Assembly (NCBI GenBank): GCA_020345785.1
Contig: CP070771.1
Span: 350,962-366,380 of the forward strand
Direction: 5' to 3'
DNA: 15,419 nt
Source: Desulfobacterales bacterium
GTDB taxonomy: Bacteria > Desulfobacterota > Desulfobacteria > Desulfobacterales > JAFDCJ01
A program made the translations under genes and the position numbers. The notes under the pieces were generated by a model, which was not told the origin of the DNA, made no database searches, and was given only the letters and a program-made list of their open reading frames with translations. Position 1 is the stretch's first letter. Every line of letters starts with the position of its first letter. Positions 7,403-13,507 of the stretch are shown here, piece after piece.

Positions 7403-7460
7403 ACCCAACGTTGCGCCTCAGCGGCGCTGCTTCTCCGCGTCCGTCTGCAAGCTCATGGGT
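7403..7460 (-). other. attC-like palindrome between the methyltransferase and TIR genes
   Basis: On the reverse strand the segment opens with ACCCATGA, which contains the stop codon of the methyltransferase gene. It closes with CGTTGGGT, a full match to the attC right-box consensus GTTRRRY. ACCCA pairs with TGGGT, TTGC (7411-7414) with GCAA (7447-7450), and GCGG with CCGC further in, separated by unpaired bases. The TIR gene starts 24 bases after the right box. The stem is less regular than the site at 6805-6893, but position, length (58 bases) and orientation agree with it. Confidence 0.45.
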
Positions 7461-8223
7461 AGGCGGCATTATCAGATTTGCCAGCGGGATAGGAAGGGCG
7501 AAATCCCCGTGGCAACAACATAGGCACCTTTGCTTGGTAATCACGATAGGCATCCCCAAAATCGACTGTAAGGTCCCGTTCCTCCAGGACTGTTGCCACA
7601 ACAACCCATATTGTCCACAATACGTTAAAGAGCAACCGGTCAGTTGTCAGTATCGGACAGGACCAAAATAGTACGATCATGAACAGGTAAAGAGGATGTC
7701 TTACCCAGCGGTAAGGACCTCGAATGGTGAAAGGAATTTCTTGTGTTGGCGTGGTACGAATATACTTAAGAATGGGATCTAGACCAAACATGTCGATTGA
7801 ACGTAATGCCCACAAGCCCCAGAACATTCCAAGAATTGATAAAAAGAATAGTACGCGAAAGATACCTCGGAACGGCCCATCCGCCTCAAACAAGATTGTG
7901 TCAGTACCCTGCCAGAAAGTAACAAATACTAACAAGATAACACCTGAAGCCACGGTGTACGTTGCCCCTTGATAGTGGGATGGAATGAAACTCGATAAAC
8001 ATTTTCGAAAAGACCGCCGGATCATACCACTATGTTGAAGGAAAAAAACCAAACATAATACTCCATTTAGCATAAGATTTTCAGATTCGCTCAAATTCAG
8101 TTTTATCCAATCCAGAGAACCCGCATATAGAAAGAATAGAAAAGATATGAAGGATACGTAACCAATAGCACCAGCAATTAATAGAATAATAAGAGCGAAA
8201 AATTTATGAATCAGTGTAAACAT
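7453..8223 (-). CDS. NnrU/MddA-like integral membrane methyltransferase (isoprenylcysteine methyltransferase superfamily)
   Basis: The 256-residue protein has about five hydrophobic segments (near 8-35, 50-65, 90-108, 120-140 and 195-215). It carries the motifs of the NnrU/methanethiol S-methyltransferase group: FFLQHSGMIRRSF (about 60-72), DMFGLDP, YRWVRHPLYLF (about 176-186), EERDL, and FGDAYRDYQAKVPMLLP near the C-terminus. The RHPLY and EERDL segments form the S-adenosylmethionine site in this superfamily. MddA converts methanethiol to dimethyl sulfide. The order of motifs is that of MddA, but other NnrU relatives share it, so the substrate is inferred. No strong ribosome site precedes the ATG at 8221-8223. 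The stop lies inside an attC-like site, and the TIR gene follows in the same direction. Length is typical of the family. Confidence 0.65.
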   Translation of the reverse strand: MFTLIHKFFALIILLIAGAIGYVSFISFLFFLYAGSLDWIKLNLSESENLMLNGVLCLVFFLQHSGMIRRSFRKCLSSFIPSHYQGATYTVASGVILLVFVTFWQGTDTILFEADGPFRGIFRVLFFLSILGMFWGLWALRSIDMFGLDPILKYIRTTPTQEIPFTIRGPYRWVRHPLYLFMIVLFWSCPILTTDRLLFNVLWTIWVVVATVLEERDLTVDFGDAYRDYQAKVPMLLPRGFRPSYPAGKSDNAAYP

Positions 8224-8503
8224 GCTGTTTTCTGAAATGGCCTATCGTCCCGGGAAGAGCTGCAGGCCACCATACTTTGAGAAACTGAGAACTTTACGCA
8301 AACCGCACAGTTTTCCCTGCCGTGCCTCGGCGAAGCCTTGCGAAGTCGGGTCAGCTCCGTCCCGCTTGATATGTTTCACCTTTTGATATATTGCAGATTT
8401 CGCATAGTATCCCGAATACAATATATTGGTAATCACCGCGTTTACAGTAGACACAATGACTCTACGAAGCTACTAGATTCTCAAATCATAAAAACTTCAT
8501 GAG
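8224..8503. other. Intergenic stretch without a convincing gene
   Basis: These 280 bases separate the alkyltransferase gene from the membrane methyltransferase. A 70-codon frame (8242-8454, GTG start, reverse strand) has no ribosome site and no recognisable motif. Its coding sense comes from a GC-rich patch (about 8300-8380) with short inverted words such as GGCTTCGCC and GGCGAAGCC, which looks like intergenic repeat DNA. A short inverted repeat GGCCT/AGGCC lies at 8240-8269. I could not find an attC-like site here that would make the methyltransferase a bounded cassette. Confidence 0.4.
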
Positions 8504-8821
8504 CTAGGAAAATCGAAAAAGAATTTCTTCAAAATTCTTTACTCTTCCGCCGTGGAACTCAATCCCTTCGTTTCTAAGCATTTTTATTTTTTCCTGTATG
8601 GCTGCTCCCGATGTCTTCCCCTTAAATCCCCCAATCCGACCGGATGTGGCAACAACCCGGTGTCAGGGAACCTCGGGCGCATAGGGGTTTCTTTTCATGG
8701 CCTGGCCGACCCCGCTATATGCTCTGGTTCCCAGGGCATGGGCAATTTCTTTATACTTCGTTACACGCCCTTTAGGCACCTTACTTAAAAGATCGTACGC
8801 CTTATCGGAAAAGGTTTTCAT
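8504..8821 (-). CDS. Candidate selenoprotein: O6-alkylguanine-DNA alkyltransferase with in-frame UGA (Sec53) at the catalytic cysteine
   Basis: Reading the reverse strand from ATG at 8819-8821 gives 105 residues, ending in TAG at 8504-8506. It is unbroken except for one TGA (8663-8665). The protein is an Ogt/ATL-type DNA-binding and active-site domain: MKTFSDKAYDLL, GRVTKYKEIAHALG (Y23 at the flipping-Tyr position), GVGQAMKRNPYAPEVP-[TGA]-HRVVATSGRIGGF, and MLRNEGIEF. Family members have PCHRV; here the TGA replaces exactly that Cys. The His54 and Glu85 partners are kept, and Lys43 takes the usual Arg-finger position. The enzyme takes the O6-alkyl group from guanine onto its active-site thiol; selenocysteine would do this as a selenolate. 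A SECIS-like hairpin follows the UGA. AGGGGGGG precedes the start. The alternative, a nonsense-mutated pseudogene, is less likely because the remaining 52 codons are intact and conserved. Confidence 0.8.
8631..8649 (-). promoter_or_regulatory. Candidate bacterial SECIS element downstream of the UGA codon
   Basis: In the mRNA, bases +14 to +32 after UGA fold as CCA-(C)-AUCC [GGUC] GGAU-UGG. This gives seven base pairs, one bulged C on the 5' side and a GGUC apical loop at +22 to +25. The E. coli fdhF SECIS also has GGUC in its apical loop, at about +19 to +22, and a single bulged pyrimidine on the 5' side. The position is within the usual 16-37-base window for SelB recruitment. The hairpin lies in coding sequence (codons for ATSGRIG), as expected for bacterial SECIS. 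Seen by hand folding only. Confidence 0.7.
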
Positions 8822-8905
8822 TCCCCCCCTTTTTCTCTCTTTGATAAGTTTAATAGATCATAAATTACAATTGCTTATTAAAATATAACTAGTGAGTATA
8901 CGAAA

Positions 8906-8939
8906 TTTTTTCCACCATATTGAGCGATTGTGGAAAAAA
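8906..8939. repeat. Perfect 10-bp inverted repeat in AT-rich intergenic DNA
   Basis: TTTTTTCCAC (8906-8915) and GTGGAAAAAA (8930-8939) are exact reverse complements around 14 bases. The site lies between the end of the ABC ATPase gene and the start of the alkyltransferase gene, about 85 bases upstream of the latter. The A/T runs are at the outer ends with only four GC pairs inside. It could act as a weak terminator for the ABC operon or as an operator for the alkyltransferase gene. No T-run beyond the stem supports a true intrinsic terminator. Confidence 0.5.
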
Positions 8940-9008
8940 CCTGCTATATTAGGAAAATCTGAAGACTGCAGAATAACAACTTAAAAGCATTGAAAGGTAA
9001 TCAGAGGC

Positions 9009-9788
9009 TTAACCAAGCAAGGCCTCGTCTTTGAGATCGGCACCGAATTTGCGGACAACCTCTTCGACGCTAAGGGCCTTTTTGGCATCGCCCTCGACCT
9101 TATAGATGACTCTGCCCTCATGCAGCATGATCATGCTGTTGCCGTAGCGAATCGCCTGGTTCATATTGTGGGTAACCATAATGGTGGTCAAATTGTTTTC
9201 TCTGATGATCCGATCGGTAAGCTCCATGACGCGCTGGGCCGTCTTCGGGTCCAGGGCGGCGGTGTGCTCATCCAACAGCAGCAGTTTGGGCAGAGAGAGG
9301 GTGGCCATCAGAAGCGTCAATGATTGGCGCTGGCCGCCCGATAAAAGACTGACCGATTCCTTCAGTCGGTTTTCTAAACCAAGCTCCAGCATTTTAAGCC
9401 GATCCTGGTAAAAATCCCGCCGCGTTTTGGCCACCCCCCAGCGCAGGCCGCGGGGCTGACCGCGCAGATCAGCCATCGCCAGATTTTCTTCGATGGTCAT
9501 GGCGGCGGCCGTTCCCAGAAGGGGATCTTGAAAGATCCGGCCGAGGTACTTAGAGCGCTTGTGTTCGGGAAGCCGAGTCACCTGGTTGCCGTCGAGGTAG
9601 ATTTCACCGGCATCCGGCTCGACAGTTCCGGAAATAAGGTTGAGCAGGGTGGACTTGCCCGCGCCATTGCTTCCGATAACAGTAACAAAGTCTCCCTCCG
9701 GAATGTGCAGATCTATTCCATTGATGGCGATCTTTTCATCGATCGTCCCGGCTTTGAATGTTTTTCGGATGCCCTCTAGCTTAATCAT
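9009..9788 (-). CDS. ABC transporter ATP-binding protein (COG1101-type, partner of a PF04392 binding protein)
   Basis: The 259-residue cytoplasmic ATPase powers the importer encoded by the two genes before it. All nucleotide-binding motifs are intact: Walker A GSNGAGKST (39-47), Q-loop Gln87 in FQDP, signature LSGGQ (149-153), Walker B LLLLDEH (169-175), D-loop ALD (178-180) and the switch His207 in VTHN. The Walker B glutamate is Glu174. The 'MIKLEGIRKTFKAGTIDEKIAINGI' opening is characteristic of ATPases paired with the uncharacterised ABC importers of the TrpXYZ kind. The ATG is two bases after the permease stop, so translation is probably coupled. The last gene of the five-gene operon; AT-rich DNA with an inverted repeat follows. 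Confidence 0.9.
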   Translation of the reverse strand: MIKLEGIRKTFKAGTIDEKIAINGIDLHIPEGDFVTVIGSNGAGKSTLLNLISGTVEPDAGEIYLDGNQVTRLPEHKRSKYLGRIFQDPLLGTAAAMTIEENLAMADLRGQPRGLRWGVAKTRRDFYQDRLKMLELGLENRLKESVSLLSGGQRQSLTLLMATLSLPKLLLLDEHTAALDPKTAQRVMELTDRIIRENNLTTIMVTHNMNQAIRYGNSMIMLHEGRVIYKVEGDAKKALSVEEVVRKFGADLKDEALLG

Positions 9789-9790
9789 GA

Positions 9791-10693
9791 CTACACGCCC
9801 CGCAAATGCAGTTTGCCCTCTTTTTTCTTTTTGAGCGCCGGAAATCCAAGCGCTAAAATGACCATTGCCCCCGTGGCCAGTTTCAAATCGGTAGGGGCCA
9901 GGCCCAGTCTGAGTCCGACGGCGATAATGAGCTTGTAAATGATTGAGCCGATAATCGCAGCCAGCGTCATCCGCTGCACCGAGCTTTTGCCGATGAGGGT
10001 TTCGCCGATAATAATGGCCGCCAGACCGGCCACGATCATGCCGATGCCCATCCCGATATCGGAAAACCCCTGATCCTGGGCGACCAGGGATCCGGACAAC
10101 GCCACGAAAGCATTGGAAATACCGAGTCCCAGCACCGTCATGTTATCGGTATTGACCCCTAAGGTCCGAATCATCTGCTCGTTGTCGCCGGTCGCCCGCA
10201 TGGCAAACCCTATCTGGGTGCGAAAAAACATATCGGTTAAAAACTTGATAAAGAACGTCACCAGGAAAAAAAAGGCAATGATGGGGATAAACCGGCTGAC
10301 GTCCATGTTTTCCAGTGGCGTCAGAATCGTATCGACGGTCAACAGCTGGATGTTGGAACGCCCCATGATCCTAAGGTTGACCGAATACAGGATGGTCATC
10401 ATTAAAATGCCGGCCAGCAGGCTGTTGATCTTCAATCGCGTATTCAAAAACCCCGTGCAGCATCCGGCCAGAAACCCGCACAGCACCGCCAGCAGGATGC
10501 CGTACATGGGCGGCAAGCCTTCTGAAATCAGGCGCGCAACGACGGCGCCGCCCAGAGCAAAACTCCCGTCGACGGTCAGATCGGGAAACGCCAGAATACG
10601 GAAACTGATAACAATCCCCACGGCCACCAGCGCATAGGCCAAGCCCTGCTCCAGTGAGATGGGGATGGTTCGCCAAAATCCATAAAGCATCAT
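9791..10693 (-). CDS. ABC transporter permease (BPD_transp_2 / LivH-like)
   Basis: The 300-residue, highly hydrophobic protein has about eight to nine membrane segments. It starts MMLYGFWRTIPISLEQGLAYALVAVGIVISFRILAFPDLTVDGSFALGGAV. The phrase FPDLTVDGSF and the later ALSGSLVAQDQGFSDIGMGIGMIVAGLAAIIIGE are typical of the branched-chain-type permease family, and specifically of the COG4120 group found with PF04392 binding proteins. It would form the homodimeric channel in the inner membrane. The start ATG (10691-10693) is preceded by AGGTGA. It follows the binding-protein gene after 68 bases that hold a strong hairpin, and runs into the ATPase gene with a two-base gap. The substrate cannot be read from the sequence. 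Confidence 0.88.
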   Translation of the reverse strand: MMLYGFWRTIPISLEQGLAYALVAVGIVISFRILAFPDLTVDGSFALGGAVVARLISEGLPPMYGILLAVLCGFLAGCCTGFLNTRLKINSLLAGILMMTILYSVNLRIMGRSNIQLLTVDTILTPLENMDVSRFIPIIAFFFLVTFFIKFLTDMFFRTQIGFAMRATGDNEQMIRTLGVNTDNMTVLGLGISNAFVALSGSLVAQDQGFSDIGMGIGMIVAGLAAIIIGETLIGKSSVQRMTLAAIIGSIIYKLIIAVGLRLGLAPTDLKLATGAMVILALGFPALKKKKEGKLHLRGV

Positions 10694-10709
10694 TGAATCA
10701 CCTAAAATT

Positions 10710-10746
10710 GACCGGGGAAGGGGATCTTACGCCCCCTCCCCCGATC
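10710..10746 (-). promoter_or_regulatory. Intercistronic 14-bp hairpin between binding-protein and permease genes
   Basis: On the plus strand GACC-GGGGAAGGGG (10710-10723) and CCCCTCCCCC-GATC (10733-10746) pair fully, counting wobbles, around a nine-base loop. No T-run follows on the transcribed strand. Very stable hairpins at this place in ABC importer operons are known to protect the upstream message and lower expression of the membrane genes, giving excess binding protein. That role is inferred here from position and stability. Confidence 0.7.
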
Positions 10747-10761
10747 TTTTCGGTATCTTGC

Positions 10762-11757
10762 TTATTTACCCTTAACGACGTTGCCGTTTTGATCCCAGAG
10801 TTTATCGGCCGCTTTTTCAACCAGCGTCATCGGCAGTTTGGCGCCTTGCTCGTCGGCGGCTTTCAAATTCACCCACAGGCTGTAGCCGGAGGCCAGACCT
10901 GCCGGGACCTCACCGGGAGCTTCACCTTTTAAAATTCTGGCGGCTTTTTTGCCGGCGGTGTAACCGACCATGAAATAGTCCAGGCCATATGCGGCAACGG
11001 CCCCGCGCGGCACACTGTCCCGGTCACCCGCAAACAGGGGAATGTTGTTTTCATTGCAGACTTTGACGAGGGCTTCGAAAGCGGAGACGACCGTGTTGTC
11101 GGAAGTAATGTGGATGGCATCCACCCGACCGACCAGGCTCTGGGCAGCCTGCATCACCTCCGAACTGTTTGAGATATGGGCTTCGATAAGTTTCCCGCCC
11201 ATCGCTTCAACGGCCTCTTTCATCTCCTTGATGTGAAAGGTGACATTGACGTCACCGGGGTTGTAAATGGTGCCCCATCTTTTGGCGTTGGGTACCAAAT
11301 CCTGGTACATCTTGCATTGCAGCTCAATCGGCCAGCGGTCGCTCACACCGGTGACATTCGTTCCGGTTTTTCCCATCCTCGGCGCTATTCCTGTTTTGAC
11401 CGGATCCGTTACCGATGAAAAGACGACCGGTATGGTGCTGGTGAGTTTGACCGTGGCCTGGGCGTTGGGCGTGCTGATGGCGTGGATCAGGTCCACTTGA
11501 TCGTCCACGAATTTGCGGGCGATAATCGCACAGTTGGGCTGTTCGCCCTGGGCGTTTTGACGGTCAAAGACGACATTTTGGCCTTCAATGAATCCTTCTT
11601 CTTCCAGGGCCACCTTAAATCCCTTGGAATCGTTATCCAGGGCTGGATGGGCAACGATTTGGTGTTCGCCGATTCGAATCATTTTCGCTGCAAGCCCACT
11701 TCCGAAGATAAGACCTAACGACAATAGGACAGCTAAAACCATCATCACTCTTTTCAT
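10762..11757 (-). CDS. ABC transporter substrate-binding protein (PF04392 / COG2984 family)
   Basis: The 331-residue periplasmic protein has a signal peptide of about 24 residues (MKRVMMVLAVLLSLGLIFGSGLAA) without a lipobox. The body has the PF04392 features: KMIRIGEHQIVAHPALDNDSKGF near the start, FDRQNAQGEQPNCAIIARKFV, HAISTPNAQATVKLT, IPVVFSSVTDPVKTGI, the hinge VTGVSD, and IPLFAGDRDSVPRGAVAAYGLDYFMVGYTAGKKAARIL. Such proteins bind small solutes; the tryptophan protein TrpX is one member, but most are uncharacterised. ATG at 11755-11757 has a strong AAAGGAGG eight bases upstream, fitting high expression. It lies 48 bases after the homocysteine methyltransferase-like gene, with no terminator between, and before the permease and ATPase genes. 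Confidence 0.88.
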   Translation of the reverse strand: MKRVMMVLAVLLSLGLIFGSGLAAKMIRIGEHQIVAHPALDNDSKGFKVALEEEGFIEGQNVVFDRQNAQGEQPNCAIIARKFVDDQVDLIHAISTPNAQATVKLTSTIPVVFSSVTDPVKTGIAPRMGKTGTNVTGVSDRWPIELQCKMYQDLVPNAKRWGTIYNPGDVNVTFHIKEMKEAVEAMGGKLIEAHISNSSEVMQAAQSLVGRVDAIHITSDNTVVSAFEALVKVCNENNIPLFAGDRDSVPRGAVAAYGLDYFMVGYTAGKKAARILKGEAPGEVPAGLASGYSLWVNLKAADEQGAKLPMTLVEKAADKLWDQNGNVVKGK

Positions 11758-11805
11758 GGGAAAACCTCCTTTCAGTTGCGTTGAATGGTTGATGGGTTAA
11801 ACAAT

Positions 11806-12684
11806 CTAATCAGTTATCTCCCCCACGAGAGCCTGAATAAAACCAGGCGTCGTACCGCAGCATCCACCGAGCATATCTGCACCGGCCGCTTTGATCTTCA
11901 CAGCATCCGCAGCAAATTCAGACGGTGATTGTTCATAATAAGTAACCCCCTTGCGCATAACCGGCTTGCCGGCGTTGGGCTGGATTAATATCGGCCTGCC
12001 GGTGGATGCTCGAATTTCCTTGGTCACGTCGACAATGTCCCGGCTGTTAAGTGTGCAGTTTGCTCCGATCATATCCACACCGGCGTTTTCGAGGGACGCA
12101 GTGCACTGGGCGACATCTTCTCCCATTATGGTAAAAAACCCGTTTTTGGTTAGCGTGTAGGTCATAGAGGCCAGCAGCAGGATATCGCCTGCCCGTTTCA
12201 CGCCTTTTACCGCCGCCAGCATCTCTTCAAGCGAGTACATGGTCTCTATGATGATCAGATCGACCCCGGCGTCAATCAGCACCCCGGCCTGCAAAAAAAA
12301 ATTCTTCTCCATGTCTTGCGGTGAGATGTCGCCGAGAGGTTGGAGCATTTTACCGCTCGGTCCCATATCACCGGCAACAAATTTACCGTCGGGACAGGAC
12401 TTGCGAGCCAGCATTGCGCCCTGCCGGTTGAGCAATTCCATTTGTTGATCAAGTCCGTCGGCGGACAGCTTCAGCGGATTGCCGCCAAATGTATTGGAGA
12501 TAACAACATCTGTGCCCGCCTCATAATATCGTTTGTGGATAGCAGTTACCAGGTCCGGCTGCTCTGTATTGAGCAGTATCGGACTCCTGGTGGAAGCCTG
12601 GCCGGATTCCATCAGCATGGTCCCCATGGCGCCATCAAAGATAATGGTCTTCTGCTTGAGTGTTGCTAGAAAATCTTTTTGCAA
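11806..12684 (-). CDS. Homocysteine S-methyltransferase-like protein (MetH N-terminal domain homologue)
   Basis: The 292-residue protein matches the stand-alone homocysteine-binding domain of cobalamin-dependent methionine synthase. It has FDGAMGTML (16-24), VVISNTFGGN (60-69), GDMGPSGKML (105-114), IIIETMYSLEE (144-154) and GANCTL with Cys210. The C-terminal LGGCCGTTP holds Cys275 and Cys276. The three cysteines are the zinc ligands that activate the thiol acceptor. The product would be methionine or another thioether, with the methyl group coming from the corrinoid protein of the gene just upstream. Together they form a split, MetH-like pair without the folate and activation domains. The start is TTG (12682-12684) with GGGAG about ten bases upstream; the first ATG lies inside the conserved DGAMGT motif, so TTG is needed. 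The stop is TAG. Confidence 0.82.
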   Translation of the reverse strand: MQKDFLATLKQKTIIFDGAMGTMLMESGQASTRSPILLNTEQPDLVTAIHKRYYEAGTDVVISNTFGGNPLKLSADGLDQQMELLNRQGAMLARKSCPDGKFVAGDMGPSGKMLQPLGDISPQDMEKNFFLQAGVLIDAGVDLIIIETMYSLEEMLAAVKGVKRAGDILLLASMTYTLTKNGFFTIMGEDVAQCTASLENAGVDMIGANCTLNSRDIVDVTKEIRASTGRPILIQPNAGKPVMRKGVTYYEQSPSEFAADAVKIKAAGADMLGGCCGTTPGFIQALVGEITD

Positions 12685-12690
12685 TGGGTT

Positions 12691-13320
12691 TCAGCTCCCG
12701 GTAAGTTCCCGGGCCCTGGCCACGGCTTGACGGGCATCCACACCATAGCCGTCGGCGCCGATTTCGCGGCAGTACTCCAGGGATACGGGCGCTCCGCCGA
12801 TTAAAATCCGTGATGATAAAACCTTTTCATTTTTCAGGGCCACCACATCGGCCATGCTGGTCATGGTCGTGGTTAAAAGGGCGGAGATGGCAATGATGTC
12901 GGCTTCCTTTTCAGCAGCGGTTTCCACAAAGACTGCCGGTGCCACATCCACACCCAGATCGACAACTTCAAAACCGGCACCTTCCAGCATCATGGCGACC
13001 AATTGTTTTCCGATATCATGGATATCACCCTGGGCCGTTCCAATAATAATCCTGGCACTTTTTTTCCGGCTGCCTTCGGTAAAATGCGGTTTGAGCAGTT
13101 CTACCCCCGCCCGCATCGCCTTGGCCGACCACAGCACCTGGGGGATGAATATCTCTCCTTCGCCGAACCGCTCTCCAACCAGATCCATGGCGGCTAAAAG
13201 ACCTTTTTTCAGGATTTCATCGACTTCCATTCCATCCTGCAATCCCTTTTCCACACCGGCGGCGGCATCCTCCACCTTCCCATTTATGACCGCATTGTAG
13301 ACATCTTCTAATACTCCCAA
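12691..13320 (-). CDS. Corrinoid (methylcobalamin-binding) protein, MtbC/MttC-like
   Basis: This 209-residue two-domain protein shuttles methyl groups. Residues 1-85 are the helical cap ('B12-binding 2' domain: LQDGMEVDEILKKGLLAAMDLVGERFGEGEIFIPQVLWSAKAM). Residues 88-209 are the Rossmann cobalamin domain, with G98-D-I-H101-D-I-G104 (the His is the lower axial cobalt ligand), a Ser/Thr-rich LLTTTMTSM loop, and IGGAPV. Such proteins accept a methyl group from a substrate-specific methyltransferase and hand it to a second enzyme, here probably the homocysteine methyltransferase-like protein that starts six bases after its stop. No donor-side methyltransferase (MttB, MtbB or folate type) is in the window. 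The start is TTG (13318-13320), fixed by AAAGGAG six bases upstream. First gene of a five-gene operon. Confidence 0.88.
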   Translation of the reverse strand: MGVLEDVYNAVINGKVEDAAAGVEKGLQDGMEVDEILKKGLLAAMDLVGERFGEGEIFIPQVLWSAKAMRAGVELLKPHFTEGSRKKSARIIIGTAQGDIHDIGKQLVAMMLEGAGFEVVDLGVDVAPAVFVETAAEKEADIIAISALLTTTMTSMADVVALKNEKVLSSRILIGGAPVSLEYCREIGADGYGVDARQAVARARELTGS

Positions 13321-13410
13321 CGTTCTCTCCTTTAATCCGGCTTACTTTTATTTTTCGATTCTAAATAAAGAGTTCTAAATTTTAAAAAGGGTGATCGCCA
13401 AAGCGTCGTG

Positions 13411-13439
13411 ATCATAACTTATTGGGAAAATAGGGTCAA
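13411..13439 (-). promoter_or_regulatory. Sigma-70 promoter of the corrinoid/methyltransferase/ABC operon
   Basis: On the reverse strand TTGACC (13434-13439) and TATGAT (13411-13416) are separated by exactly 17 bases, each five of six to consensus. Transcription would start near 13404, leaving a leader of about 85 bases before the TTG start of the corrinoid gene. GATCAC occurs twice, 17 bases apart, over the -10 and start region, a possible repressor site. No cobalamin or SAM riboswitch pattern was recognised in the short leader. Confidence 0.65.
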
Positions 13440-13507
13440 GCAATCATTACGAAAGCGGGTTTTTAAAAAAAATTTTCGACGGCGGCAATACAGTAGGGCC
13501 TCATTTT

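Noticed and set aside
8242..8454. 70-codon minus-strand frame as a gene
   Set aside because: GTG start without a ribosome site, no recognisable motif, and its coding sense comes from a GC-rich patch of short inverted words that looks like intergenic repeat DNA.
8663..8665. Alkyltransferase gene as a plain pseudogene
   Set aside because: Only one stop, placed exactly on the catalytic Cys codon, with conserved sequence and a SECIS-like hairpin after it. Kept as the alternative but judged less likely.
11806..11808. TAG at the end of the homocysteine methyltransferase-like gene as a possible pyrrolysine codon
   Set aside because: The protein already ends at the normal place after the GGCCGTTPGF motif, and read-through would add only two residues before TAA.
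13321..13404. Cobalamin or SAM riboswitch in the leader of the corrinoid gene
   Set aside because: The leader is about 85 bases and AT-rich, and shows none of the conserved B12-box or SAM-I core words.
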